NCBI GenBank assembly: GCA_965644315.1 | Contig: CBFFRQ010000080.1 | Coordinates: 1-64,000, forward strand | Origin: Caecitellus pseudoparvulus | Taxonomy: Eukaryota; Bigyra: Bicosoecida | DNA length: 64,000 nt | Direction of reading: 5' to 3' | In this document: in pieces, positions 11,264 to 23,531 of the stretch | Position numbering within the stretch: position 1 is the first letter of the stretch | Layout of the letters: every line of letters starts with the position of its first letter | Position numbers and translations under genes: made by a program | Notes under the pieces: generated by a model | What the model was told of the DNA's origin: nothing | The model's input: the letters and a program-made list of their open reading frames with translations, nothing else | Databases searched by the model: none

Positions 11264-13400
11264 ATGGCTGGGCTCGACACCGCCTACCAGCGCCTGCCGC
11301 TGAAGCGCTTTCCCAAGTACGAAGATGAGCAGAGCGAAGAGAGTGCGTGACTGGACGCCGCCTCGCAGGTGCTCGCAGGCGCCCACATGCGCCTACACTG
11401 CCGCCTGCACAGGCCGCTTTTGGCAGCGCTTTCGAACACCCGTCGTGTCCAAGCTGGTGCGAAGAGGGCAGAAACGGCTGCATTGCGGTGCAGGGGCCGT
11501 GCACTGCGTGCCTTACTTTCTTTACAGGGAGGTCCAGTGACTGGCATCTCGTTCACGGGCGTGGAGCCAAGCACCTTCGCAGTGACGGCAGGGACTCGGT
11601 GCGTGGTGCGGAATTGGGGCTGGCATCAATTTCCGCGAGAACCCCCCCCTCCCGCCTTCCTCCCCTCTCAGCGTCGGCATCTACAGTGGCAAGACGGGGA
11701 AGCTGCTGCGTGGCGTGGGGCGCTTCGACGGCGTCGTGCACAGTGCTGCGTTGCGTGGCGACGGCAAGCTGCTGGTGGCCGGCGAGGACAACGGGCGAGT
11801 GCAGGTGTTTGACTCGGCCAGCAAGGACATCCTGCGGCTGTTCAAGGGGCACCGGGGGCCCGTGCACGGCACCTGCTTCGCCAGCGACAACAAGTCCATC
11901 ATGACGGCGGGGGATGACCGCAGCACGCGCATGTGGGACTTGGCGACGGGGGCCGTGGTTGCGGAATTTGACGACCACGCTGACTACGTGCGGGCGCTGG
12001 ACGTGTCCCCCGCGTCGGGGTCGGTGTGGGCGACGGGGTCGTACGACCACACTGTGCGTTTGTGGGACGGGAGGGGTGGCAGCTCTGCTTCTGCCTGCTC
12101 CCTGCGGGTGGACCACGGCGACCCCGTGACGGCGGTGCGCCTGCTGCGAGGGGGCATGCTGCTGGCCACGGCGGGTGGGCCCACCGTGAAGGTGTGGGAT
12201 CTCATGGCAGGGGGACGCCTCGTCGCGGCGCTGACGGGGCACCAGAAGCTGGTGACGGCACTGGCTCTGGACGGCAGTGGGGACCGCCTGCTGAGTGGCG
12301 GCCTGGACCACGTCGTGAATGTGTATGAGACGGTGCAGTGGAGTGTGGCGCACTCGTGGACAGTGCAGGCGCCAGTGCTGTCGCTGGGCGTGTCGCCCTC
12401 CAACACACAGTTGGTGATTGGCACCATGGACAAGGCGCTCACTGTGCGCACACGAGAGGTGTCCCAATCTGCGTCAGTGGTGGAGGAAGCGGCTCTGAAA
12501 GTCATTCGGGGCGGTTCCTACAAGTATTTCATGCGGGGGCAGGGCGCCACGCCCAGTGCGGAGGACAGCCAGGCCGACCGCAGCGCCAAGCCCAAGTTGG
12601 CGGGGTATGACCGCCTGCTGCGGAAGTTCAAGTACTCGGCGGCCCTGGACGCTGCCCTGAGCACGGGAAACCCCATCATTGTGTACAGTTTGCTGCAGGA
12701 GCTGCGTGCGCGGGATGGTCTGCGCAGTGCGCTGTCGGGGCGCAACGAGGAGGCGCTGGAGCCTGTGCTGGCGTTTCTTGTGCGTTACCTGGTGAACCCC
12801 CGCTACGCTGCACTGCTGCTGGACGTCGCCGAGCTGTTGCTGCTGCAGTACGGCGGCGTCATCGGCACATCCCCCTCCTGTGACACGCTCTGGCGCCGCC
12901 TGCTGGCCGTCATGCGTGGCGAGGTGGCGTTGCAGCAGGACCTGCTGGCGTTGCAGGGTGCACTGGACGCGCTCATCGCAGCCTCCAGCACCGCCATCAC
13001 AGCGGCACAGGCCAGCGCTGCCGCAGCAGCTGCCAGTGGTGGCAGTGACGACTGGATCACGGGCGCAGGTGGGGCCGGTGAGGGGCACGGTGGTGGCGAG
13101 GAGGAGGCGGCGGCGGCCGACACAGCGGGCGTGTTCGCCGGTGGCAGTGACTCCGACACGCCTGACTCGGAGTCAGACGCAGACCTGGCAGAGGTGGCAG
13201 CGCCCCCCCAGGACACCCCCCGGCAACCCTTCATCCCGGGAGTCACTGGCAAGGTGCCGCCACAGTCGGCCAAGTCACCCGCGGCGGGCCGTAAACGCAG
13301 CAGCAAGGGGGGCAAACGCGGCACGAAACGCGGCAGCAACAATGGTGGCGGCGGCGGCGCACGCCGCAGCTCCCGCGGTGCGAAACGCACCAGGGGGTGA
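11264..13400 (+). CDS. UTP15: U3 snoRNP WD40 protein UTP15
   Basis: Four exons (11264-11342, 11413-11456, 11528-11598, 11672-13400) give 640 residues. The short second exon encodes FWQRFRTPVVSKL, matching the YWK-F-NPV element in UTP15, and exon 3 continues PVTGISF...FAVTAGTR. Seven WD-type blades follow (LVAGEDNGRVQVFD, TGSYDHTVRLWD and others), then the UTP15-specific C-terminal helical domain: YDRLLRKFKYSAALDAAL and EPVLAFLVRYLVNPRYAALLL. UTP15 belongs to the t-UTP/UtpA subcomplex that seeds 18S pre-rRNA processing in the nucleolus. After the conserved part come about 150 acidic then basic disordered residues ending KRTRG, longer than in most relatives. Three of three introns begin GTGCG. 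Confidence 0.92.
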
Positions 13401-13447
13401 GTCACTCCCCCAGCAAAGCAATGCATTCCGCCGCCGTGCCACGCTCC

Positions 13448-16400
13448 TCAGGAGGTGACGCCGCCGCCGCCAGTGCCGGGTGGCGGTTGCAGCTCCACGG
13501 GCAAGAAGGGCGCTTGGAAGGAGGAAAAGGCGTACTTGCGCAGGCCAATGTTCTTCTCTGCGTTGAGGCGGCGCACGCCGTGGCGCCGCATGAGGTCTGC
13601 GATGGCCAGGGTGGCGAAATTGTCCACGCCGTGGTACACAGACAGCATGATGGCCTGTTGGTACGTGACGCCCATGCTGGTGCGGTCTTTGGCGCTCTTG
13701 CAGGACATGATGTAGCCGCCGTGCATCATGCGCACGACCAAGTTGGACATGTACACGGGCAGTGTCTGCTTGGACCGCGCCTGGGACGTGAGCGTCCCAG
13801 TGTGGGTCATGCACGTGTCAAGCGCCCGGGTCTTCTCAATGCGCCGGCGGTATTCCCCCCGCAGCCGCCGCACATCACGCAGACGGGCAATGAGGGACGC
13901 CCTGTCCAACCCCCCTGGCGACGGGGACAGCACTGCCGCCCATGGTGTGTCGGCGGCGCCGCTGTGGGCTGGCAGCTCGCCGTCACCCTCCTCGTCAGTC
14001 GTGTCGTCAAATTCCGCACGCCGCACCGCTACTGGCCCACTTCGCGGCGGCGGGTGCTGCACCTGCAGCGCATACCGCTCCTGCAGTGCGGGGGGCAGTG
14101 CAGCAATGGCCTGCACCAGGCGCTGGCGCACCTGTTCCGTTTCCTGCTGGTAGAACACCTTGTAACGGGTGTAGTACGTCGTGAGTTGCTGGTACTGCAC
14201 CTCGTTGATGTCGGTTTGCAGGCGCACCTGGCTGGAGAAGGGCAGCATGCTGGCCAGTGTCTGCATCTCGTTGATGCCCTGTGTCAGGATGACAGGCGTC
14301 ACCACCACGCGGAAACCCTGCCGCAGGGCCTTGGGCACCAGGCGCACCAGGCGGGGGTCCGTCCACCCCGCCGCCACATCCTCCGCCGTCATGACATCCT
14401 CCGTGGAGGCGGAGGGGGGGGGGCGCGTGTCCCGCAGGGGGCCTAGCAGGGGGGACCCCATCCCCGACCCGGGCTGCAGGGGGCCCCCCCCCTCCCGTCG
14501 GGACACTGCCGCCACCGCCTCCGCACACTCCGCCGGACTGGACATGGGCCACATGCGCAGCTCCACCAGTGTGCGCATGCGGCCGCCGCCGCCGGACCCC
14601 GCCGCGTCCTCCGCCTTGTAACGCACCAGACGCACCGCCCCGCCGTCCCCCGACCGCCACTCCGTCATCCATACATGCCGCCCGTCAGTGCTGGAGCCCT
14701 CCCGGGGGGAGGCATCCCCGGGGGCGGCGTCGGGGGCGGCATCCCCCCCCCCACGGGCCATGCCCGGCGGCAGCGGCGGCATGAGACGGAACTGCACTGT
14801 GGACAGCATGGACACGGCCCGCTCGAAGTCCTCCAGCATGCCGATCTCGCTGCCCAGTGTGCTGAGCAGGCTCTGCACCGCCAGCAAGAAACCGATGCGC
14901 AGGTACTGCTCCAGCAGCTTCCGCCCGTCCTCCAGGGACATGTACCGCTGGATCAGGCGCACCTTGCGTGCGAAGGCCGTCACGGCTGCGGTCAGCGCCT
15001 GGGACATGATGACGTCAGAGCGCATTTCCAGCTGCAAGTACAGCTGTGCCAGCTGGCGCTTGAGGTGGTTCAGGCTCAGATGGCTTTCCGGCTTGGCCAC
15101 ACGGCGCAGTCCGGCCAGACGCTGGCGGGCGGTTTCGATTTTGTGCCGCAGCTCCAGGGCCTGCGCGACGTAAGATCGCATGCCGCCCGCCTTGAAGCCC
15201 AGCGCATGAGCCGCAAACGCGCCCACTGTGATGGTGTCGTAAATGACCTCAGTGGCGTTTCCACCGCCCGCCTGGGCGCCGTGTGCGCGACCTTCGATGC
15301 CCACGCTGGGCTCGTTGAGGTAGGTGGGGGGGGGCGGGGACACCCCCCCCTCCTCGTCCTCCTCCTCCCGGGGGTGGGCGGCCCCCCCCTCATCCGACGT
15401 GGAGGGGGGGGTGGCCGTGTCCTCCTCCACCCCCTCTGGCAGGGGGCTGCCTGCCCCCAGCGACAACGCAGCAGCCCGCGCCGCGACCTCTTCCGGCGTG
15501 AGGGTGGCGGCGCGCGATTCCACATCGCGCCCCGCGGCTGCCCGGCTCATGCTCGCAGCCGCCATGGACGCCGCCAGGATGCTGCCGATACGGCGTCGGG
15601 CACGGCGCTGGCGGGAGGGGGACAGGGGGGGGGGCGGCGGTGTCCCGCCCCGATCCGGCAGGGTCACGGGGCGGGGGGCCGACCCACCCTCCTCCACACC
15701 CCCCTCCTCCTCCGCTGCCGCAGGGGGGCTCAGTGCCACCAGTTCACTGGTGGGACCCCCCATCCCAATTGGGGCCCCGTGTGAATCCAGTCGTGACCGG
15801 GGCAGCGCCTGGCCCTCAAAGTCACCGTCCACGCTGTAGGAGGAGGAGGCGGTGGGGGGGGTCGGTGGGGGGTCGCCTGCGCGGGGGGTGGGCCCACCCT
15901 GCGGCGCATGGGCCCAGTTGCCGAAGGGCGCCCACTCCCGCACCGCATGCTCCACCGCGACGCGGCCCACCGTGGACCCCGCGGGGGGCGGTGCGCTGGC
16001 TCGGTGACCCAGAACAGCGGCGTGTTCCGCCACACTGGCCGGCGTCAGGGCGTAGTACCAGTGCTCGTCCGGGTCTGCACTCCAGGTGGGGTGGTCGTGG
16101 TCCACCACCCCCGCGGTCCTGTCCCCTGCCAGGGAGCAAGGCAGGCCCACCGCTGGGCCCACACTCCGCACGCGCATCTCCTGCACGTGCAGGTTCAGGG
16201 GCAGAAACGCCAGCGCCTGGTCCGCCTTGCGTGTGGACCGTTTGAAGGACTCGCCCCCCGGACCCCGCCCGTGGTACCCCAGCGCCGCCCCCGCCCGCAG
16301 ACGGCCCAGCCAGCCGTTAAGCTCGGCGATCATGGCGTCCAGGTGCTTCACGCGCTCGGAGCGGTCGGTGTTATCTCGGATCGCGCGTTCCAGGTCGTCC

Positions 16401-19400
16401 AGGATGCCGCCCCAGGCGCCGAACCAGGTCGCATCCTCCAGCTCCCCGCCCAGCCCCCGCCCCTCGGCCGTGACGGCGAGGGCTTGGAAGACGCCGCCGC
16501 CTGGGGCGGAGGAGGACCCCGAGTCACTGCGGCCGGTGGAGGTCAATTTCCGCATCTCACTGCTGGAGCTGCGGCTGGGGCGCGTGGTGACGGTGCGGCG
16601 GGGGGGGGGGCGGGGGCCCCGAACACCCCCCCAACCCAGAACAGAACCACCCTCCAGCACGACCCGAGCTCGTGCCGCCGCGGATGCCGGGCGCCGCTGT
16701 GGCATGGTGGCCCCCAGCTCCCCCGGCCCCTCCCGGCTCAGCTGCGCCTGCAGGTTGGCCAGCATGCGTGTCTTTTGGAACACCGCCAACTGCAGGTACT
16801 TGGCCGGAACATCGAAAGTGTAGGCGGCCTCTCGCAGATCCTCCTCCACCAGCAGCGCGTTCCCGTCGCGGTTGGTCATGTTGTACCATCGCGTCATGCG
16901 GCTGGCGTACGGTGGCCATGTGTCCACTTCCTTCTTGGGCTTCTTGGAGGGGGGCAGGGGGGCGGGGAGGTGGGCCCACCCCCGCCGCGGCCGCCCCATC
17001 GCTCGGTGGCATGGGCGTCTCAACCCCCGTGCCGCCTGCCTCGTCCAGACCCGGGAGGGGGGGGGGTCCAGGGGGGCGGTGTCCCCCCCCACCCCCGGTG
17101 TCCAGCTGAGCGCCCTGCCCTGAGGGCAGGCGCAGCAAGGGTGCGGGGCCCCCACCGGTGCTGCCCCCCCCCTGCATGCCGGATGCGGTGCGTTGTGCGG
17201 TGGGGGCGGCGGCCTGGTGGGCTGCCTGCACATCCACATACCGAACCGCATCCGACGGCACAGGGAGCCCCCGCTGCAGGAGGGAGCGCGGGTGTCCCGC
17301 CGGCAGCCGCTCCGCAAGCCCGCGCTTCATGGCGGCCAGTCGCAGTGCGACCACCCCCAGCTGCCGCCCCTGCGCGTTTCGCAAGGCCAGGTGGACATGG
17401 GCGGTGTGGCTGGCTAGCACGGTTGCCAGGTCCGTCTCCACAGCCCCCAGCCAGATGACACGAGCCGGGCGGGGGGTGGGCCCACTGGTGGGTGGTGCCG
17501 AGGAGGGCGAGGCAGTGGACACTGAGCGGGCGGCAGTGGGCCCACTGCTGCCGCCCTGCAGACTGGTCGAGGAGGGGGTGGGCCCACCCCCCGCCTCGCC
17601 CGAGGTCGCCGCCGCCGCAGCAGCCAGCGCCTGACTCCGGCCCGTGTCCAGAGAGGCGGCTTGGGCGGCAGGTGGAGGGGTGGGCCCACTGGCAGCAGGG
17701 CATGGGCCCACCCCCACCATGGGCGTGGAACGAGTCACCACGGAAGCCAGCGGCGGCACTGGCAACGCAGCAGTGGGCACGACCTCCGCCGCCTCGGGGC
17801 CATCTGCCGCGGCGTACACGTGAGCGCGAACAACGGTGTTCCGGAACGCCATCCCCGCCACGTGGACGATGCCGGCCGTGTCCAGGCCGCACCGCATGTC
17901 GGGTGCAGGCGCTGCGGACATGCCCGTAATACTGGACACGCGCCCCCGCCCCCCCACCTCCAGCAGGGGCGCCTCCACACGCATGAGCAGGGCAAAAGCC
18001 GCCTGGCCTGGGTGGGTCAAGGCAGCCCCGCTGGTGCGGCGGGTGCTGGAGGACACCTTGCGCCGGAGGCGGCGACTGGGGGGGCCCTGGGACCCCCCCC
18101 CGTCAAGGGCCCCCCCATCCAGGCTGGTGGAGTGGGCGATGCCCCCCCCTGAGGGGGGTGCGGGGGGGGGTGCCTCGCCCCCCGGCTCGCTCACCGTGGT
18201 GGTGCCGGACGCTTGGCGTGTTCCGAGGGAGGCTGCGGAAATTGCACCCGACGACGTGCGACGGGGGGGCGGCGACCCCCCCTCATCCGCCGAACGGCCC
18301 CCGCCGCCGCTCCCTCCGCGCGGCTCCACCTCCTCTGGCCCCAGCATGACCGGGTACCCCCCCCCATTCTGGTCGTCGAGGGGGGTGTCCACATCCGCCA
18401 GCACCGCCTCAGACCGCGCCAACTTCACGAAGCGACACAGGTCCCCAGCGCTGACGTCACCCAGCTTGCGGAAGGGGACACTGTCCCCCGCCCCATGTCC
18501 GCGCCTGGACACGGGCGCCCCCCCCCCCGGCCGCGCTAGGGGGGCGTCGAAGATGGCCCCCCCACTCAGCAGCTCACTGGCCGTGGGCAGGCGCGCCGTC
18601 TCCACGACACTCAGCACAGTGCGGTGCGTGAGGGGCAGGTCCACGTGCCGCATGCCCAGCGCCAGGCACAGCTGCAGCACCGCTGGGGCGTCGTCCGTCA
18701 TGAGCCGGTGGGTGGAGAAGGAAGACGTGTCGGTGCGGGTCCACACCAGGCGCCGGGTGGGGGATCCCGCCCCCATGTCCGCCCGGGTCCCCCCCTCCGT
18801 CTCCAGGCGCACGGTGTGGGGCAGGCGCCCGGGTCCGGTGTCCGCCCCTCCCGAGGAGGCAGTGGACCCGGACCCCCCTCCCCCGCCCTCCTCCTCCTCC
18901 CCGCCAGGCCCCACCAGCACATGCAGCGGGCCGTGGTACTCCCGGCCCTGTTCGTGGGAGGCGAGGTGTTCTTGCAGGCGGGCGTATTCCGCTTCGGCAG
19001 GGGCCAGGCCGGACCGCCCCAGGAGGGGGTTGTCCAGGCCCCCCCCCCGGCGCTGGGAGGTGGTGTAGGACACCACGGCCGCCTTGACGTCTGTGAAGGA
19101 GGCCTCCAGGAAGCTGTGCTCGGAGAGGGGGACCCCCCCCCCGACACCCCCCCCACCCCCCCACGGAGGACGCCGAGGAGGTGGACGACGCCGATGACAC
19201 CCGGTGCACGTGGGTGCTCAGGGCGTCAGCAGAGGGCGCCAGGGCGTGCAGGGCAGAGGGGGGCGGTGTCCGGTGCCGGGGGCGCACGGCATCCGGTGTC
19301 CACACCACCATGAGGATGAGGGTGGCAGGCAGCAACTCCGGCAACCACCGCGCGAGGACGTTGCAGAGGACGGTGTAGTCGCCGCAGCTGCTGGTGAGGA

Positions 19401-20168
19401 TGATGCCCATGCCCTTGTCTTGGCGCAGGGCCACTGCCAGCACGACGATGTAGGTGAGGAGCTGGGCCAGGAACACCACTGCGACGCTGGCCATGACCAC
19501 CATGAACACGCGCAGGGCCAGGGTGTAGCGTGCCTGCACGGCGCCAGGCAGGTGCTTGACGTGCTGTGCCACCAGCACCGCCACGTACGTCACGCCCACG
19601 GTGAGCATGAGGGCCATGGTGCCGATGACAGCGCGAGGCAGGTCCATGACCAGCGCCGGCACGACCGTGCCTGTCTCAAACACGATGGTGACGGCCAGCA
19701 CGAGGCAGTAGAAGACCAAGTTGCAGAGCAAGAAGGTGCGTTTCAGGCACGTCGCCTGCTTGCTGTACTTTGCGCGGGCAATGTTGATCCTGCAGCGCAG
19801 CGGCGGGCTTTGCAGGGTGATGGCCGCGTGAGGTGCAGTGCAGCAGCAGCGCCAGGGCTCACGCACCATTGCAGCAAGACGTAGCCCAGCAACGTGAACC
19901 AGACGCAGACAGCGATGCGGTCGGCGCACACTTGCACTATGGTGCCCATGTTGGACGAGCCCTCCACGAAGCCGTCCACCTTTTCCGTGCACCGCAGTGC
20001 GCTCATGAGCAGCACCAAGGCCAGCACGAGGCGCTTGCGGCCCCAGGCTTCCCAGCACGGAATGCCGTGCGCAAACACGAGGCGGCTCCCTGCCAGCAAC
20101 ATCAGCGTGCCGTACAGTGCCGTCACGACGTAGTCGGACGCCTCCCGCTGCGACGGTGTGTCTGCCAT
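13448..20168 (-). CDS. 7TM receptor-INPP4 phosphatase fusion (GPCR-bigram type)
   Basis: About 2,200 residues. Exon 1 (19867-20168) starts MADTPSQREASD; a 77-nt intron leads to exon 2 at 19789. The first 300 residues hold seven hydrophobic helices (e.g. YVVTALYGTLMLLAGSRLVF, VFYCLVLAVTIVFETG, LLPATLILMVVW). Further on are a C2-like segment (18.0-17.3 kb), INPP4 family blocks (FLPLNLHVQEMRVRS; ITVGAFAAHALGFKAGGM), and the catalytic CX5R loop CKSAKDRTS near 13680-13702, followed by YAFSSFQAPFLPVELQPP. INPP4 removes the 4-phosphate of PI(3,4)P2. Joins: a frame change within the C/G tract at 19130-19175 (intron or homopolymer error) and a putative 37-nt intron 16943-16979. If the tract hides a gene boundary these are two adjacent genes; the lack of an ATG and stop between them favours one. 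Long Gly/Pro/Ser insertions separate the domains. Confidence 0.72.
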
Positions 20169-20616
20169 GGCATTCGCTCGGGGTGTGGTCCAATTCCGCA
20201 GAGCAGCCTGCTTCACTGCGCGGCGGCAGGGCGCGGCGCAGCACGCCCTTGGCGCGTGTCAAGTCACTGGGCCACAGCGCGAAGTGCGCACACTTTGCAC
20301 TCGACGAGGCATTTTCCGCAGCGCGGGCTTCTGCGCCAGGCGCGCCGGTGTTTCACGCAGCACAGCAACATGTGCTGGTGCCAGACCCGCCACAGTCCCC
20401 CCGTCAAGGCACATCCCAACCCCCTCCGCACGCCTGACAACGCACCAGCTGTCCCTCGTTCTCCACACTGCACACCCGCACGCCGCTCGGAAGGTGCCCA
20501 GAAGACCGAGCGCTGGGCGATTCACCACCGCACTTGCTGCTCGCTGAGCCACTCAGCGCTCCAGGCACCTGCAGGCCCCCTCGCCAGCCCGAGGCCTTCC
20601 CACCACCCCCAGCCCC
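20169..20616. promoter_or_regulatory. Divergent intergenic region
   Basis: A 448-bp space between the 7TM-INPP4 start and the next plus-strand gene. It contains the recurring octamer family (CATTTTCCGCAG near 20310) and pyrimidine-rich runs upstream of 20617. No gene or TATA box seen. Confidence 0.4.
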
Positions 20617-21434
20617 ATGGCTTCGAAGGAGGATGTGGAGCGCGAAATCGCGCTGCTGAAGGCCACCATCGCGCAGTGCTCCGCGACGAACCAGGTGCGG
20701 CCACGGCGAGGTCGCGGGCTCGTCGAAACGCCACAGAAACGCGCACCCCGTCCCCGTCCCCCGCGCCGCAGATGTACGACGACGAGGAGGTGTACGACCG
20801 CGTGTCCCTGCCACACGGCTCAGAACTGCCCGCCAAGAGCACTTTGAAGCCGTTCGAGCGCGTGGGGCGCCCCAACCTCATGGCAGTGACACACCCCAAC
20901 TCGCAGCCCAGCTTGAACCAGACGCGGCGCGGGCAGGCCCGCTACGGCCGCGCACCCATCCCCGCCGACTTGGAGGACGACGAGGAAGTCATCCGGTCTG
21001 TCGCTGAGGCGCAGGCGGCTGACGTGGCACTGGGCGGGCCCCCCCACCTCCCCGGCGCCGGTGTGGGGGCGGTGTCCACTGTGGGGCACCGCGGGCGGGT
21101 CAAGGACGACATGGCCGCCCTGCAAGCGCAGGCAGCGGAGAAGGCCCTGGCCAAGAAGCTGCGTGCCATCGAGCTGCGGCGTCAGGGGGTGGATCCGGCC
21201 GCCCGTAAGCCCCGCCCCCAGGCTGTGGACCACGTGGGGGCACTGCTGCACGGGTTCCCCTCGGACGTGCCTGAAGACCGCATGACAGAGTACCAGCGCG
21301 CCAGCAAGGTGGACGACGAGACGCTGCACGCCATGAGCGACGGATGCGACCGCCGCCACCTGCGAAAGAAGAACAGCATGACGGAACACCGGGAGACGTA
21401 TGTCCGCATCCGGCGCACGATGCAGGACAAGTGA
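20617..21434 (+). CDS. Conserved-looking 246-residue protein of unknown function
   Basis: Two exons, 20617-20694 and 20772-21434, join in phase 0 through a 77-nt intron (GTGCGG...CGCCGCAG). The product is charged and mostly helical: a short N-terminal helix MASKEDVEREIALLKATI, then YDDEEVYDRVSLPHGSEL, a linker, a Glu/Ala/Lys helix LQAQAAEKALAKKLRAIELR, and the C terminus RKKNSMTEHRETYVRIRRTM. No signal peptide or membrane helix. I do not recognise the family. The codon pattern is that of neighbouring genes and the linker contains a poly-C/Gly-Pro insertion like those nearby. It converges on the thioredoxin-UBA-PUB gene. Confidence 0.75.
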
Positions 21435-21481
21435 GCGACCTCCTGGCCCTGGCGGCGGAACACGGAATGCATTGTCTGCGC

Positions 21482-21512
21482 TGGGCCCATGGTGGGCCCA
21501 TGGTGGGCCCAT
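21482..21512. repeat. Tandem TGGGCCCATGG palindromes
   Basis: Three copies of the palindrome TGGGCCCA are spaced by TGG between the stops of two convergent genes and touch the stop codon of the minus-strand gene. The same 8-mer recurs at least a dozen times in the window. A symmetrical array at convergent 3' ends could form a hairpin in transcripts from either strand; a role in 3'-end formation is only a guess. Confidence 0.6.
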
Positions 21513-23126
21513 CACGCCCCCCCCACCTTGGCCAGCGTCTCCTCCAGCTTCCCCAGCGCCAGCTGCAGTGTGGCGGTGTCCCGGGTCAGCGTCAGCTCAT
21601 CGGTACCGCCGTCGGGGCGAGTGAAGCCTGCGGCCACCAGGAACATGATGCCACCCGGAACAGATGTGATGCGTTCCTTGATGGCCCGGTTGGCCAGGTT
21701 GATGCGTTCAAACTTGGCTTCTTCCGGGTGTTCCGCGGCGTTCTTGACCAGGGTACGCAGGGTCTTCAGCGCCCGTGTCCCCCCTGCCCGGTGCCCCGCC
21801 AGCTTGCCCAGGGCCGTGTCCATGCGCACACTGGCGGGCTTCGCGTGCACTGCGGTGGCCACCCCCGCAATGACGTCCTGCAGGGGCTTGGCCTTGTCGG
21901 CCGGCACGTTGGCCAGTCCGCCGTACTGCTGCGCCAGGCGCTCCAGCTTATCTCGCGCCATGTCCACACGCAGGCGCTGGCGCTCTGCCGTCGCGCGCCG
22001 CTTCTCCCGTGCCTGCTCCTCCCGCAGCAGGCGGCGCTGGGTCTCTTCGAACTCCTCCTTCGCCTTCACCAGGCCCTGGCCCTGCGTCCGCCGCCGCAGC
22101 TCGGCCTCACGCGCATCCGCCTTGGCAGCCTCCGCCGCCGCCGCACGCTTGGCCTCCAGCAGGGCCTTGGCGTGGGCCTTCTTCTCCTCCAGGGTCAGCG
22201 CGGGCTCAGTGGCAGGGGCGGGGGCGGGGGCAGGAGCGGGTGTGCCCAGCCCCAGCAGGTCCTCATCCCCCTCTGCCAGGGCGGGGGTGGGGGTGGGGAC
22301 CCCGGCCCCCTCCTCCACACGCTGGCGCTTGGACACCAGGACAGGGTCATCCAGGCCCGGGTCCTCAGCGTGCGCTGACAGCCACTCGATGGCGAAGGTG
22401 AGGAGGTCAGAGGGGGGGGCGCCGGTGGAGGCCACGGAGTACAGAGCCCGCACACTGCGGTTGCGCGGAAAGCCCATGCTGATGAGCTGCTCTAGGGCGT
22501 CGGCGTCGACGTCCGCCTCGGAGGGGGGCTCGGCACCCCCCCCCTGGCTGCTGCCACCTGCCGCCGCAGGCGCTGCAGCTGACGTGGAGGCCCCTCCTTG
22601 CCCGCTGCCGCCTGCCAGTGCTGCGAGGCGCGCAGCCCGTGCGTCAGCGGGGCTAGCAGGCGGTGCACTGGATGACGCCAGGGTGGCGCCCGTGCCGCCA
22701 AAGGCCGAGAAGGCGTTCGCCTTGTGCTGCACCACCTTCGCCTGCAACGCCTGTGGGTCGGCGCCCTGCAGCGTGTCCACACACGCCTTCTTCAGGTAGA
22801 ACTTGAAGGTGGGCATGGCCCGGACGCCCTGAGAGGCGAAGAGTTCGTCTGCCTCGCCGCCTTCGCACACCTGGTGGGAGGGGAGCAGGGCGCGGAAGGT
22901 GCGCGGCGTGTCCGTGGCAGAAGGCAGCGTGAAACGCCGCCGCGAAACGCCGACGTACCTTGAGAAATACCACGTCAGGGTGCTGCCCTGAGAGCTGCTC
23001 GACGAACGGCGCGATAGCCTTGCAGGGCCCGCACCATGTGGCGTAGAAGTCCACCACCACCAGCTTGCCCCCTGCCGCGGCGAGCTGGGATGAGAACTCT
23101 CCAGCAGTCTTCACCTCCACCGGCAT
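21512..23126 (-). CDS. Thioredoxin-UBA-PUB fusion protein
   Basis: Exons 22959-23126 and 21512-22870 (88-nt intron, donor GTACGT) give 508 residues. Residues 1-105 are a thioredoxin domain with the intact redox motif WCGPC at 31-35 and the cis-proline region VRAMPTFKFYLKK. A UBA domain lies near 177-220 (LEQLISMGFPRNRSVRALY). A long Ala/Glu/Arg coiled coil (about 280-365) precedes a PUB domain at about 414-480 (ALKTLRTLVKNAAEHPEEAK ... GGIMFLVAAGFTR). UBA binds ubiquitin and PUB docks the C-terminal tail of p97/Cdc48, so the protein probably couples disulfide chemistry to ubiquitin-p97 protein quality control. No signal peptide, so cytosolic or nuclear. Confidence 0.85.
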
Positions 23127-23531
23127 GTTTGCGCTGCAGGGCCAGGGCGACGTGCGCTTGATGCTGAGCACCGGGAGTCTGTCTCCTCTCGTGGAACAAC
23201 TCGCGCAAGATGAAGCTACTGTCGCAGTCCTGAGAGCTGTGGGTTTTACCTCTGTCGGACCCACTGCCTGCATTGGCAGGCTCGCCGGCAAGTGACTGCG
23301 CAGGGCAGGAGGCGGTTGCGCTGCCGCAGTGCGTCGGGCAGAAAACGCCCTGCGCACAGACACCGCCTTGCCACAACAGAAAGACCACGGGAAACCGGCA
23401 CACCACACGCAGCTCACTGCACAGTTGTTGCAGCCTGTGGGCGTGCCCTTGTGCCCGGCAGCGCCCTGCGCCGCGCGCTGCCGGCCTTCCCAGCGGGCGC
23501 AGACGCATGCCAAGCCACCGCTCCAGACGGC
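23127..23531. promoter_or_regulatory. Divergent intergenic region
   Basis: A 405-bp space between the thioredoxin-UBA-PUB start and the large PAS membrane gene. No convincing coding exon or RNA gene. Both promoters should lie here; no canonical TATA is visible. Confidence 0.4.

Noticed and set aside
10296-11303. 335-codon plus-strand frame across MZT1
   Set aside because: It crosses three MZT1 exons and the divergent promoter; the text is Cys/Arg/Trp-rich and has no domain, while MZT1 on the other strand is diagnostic.
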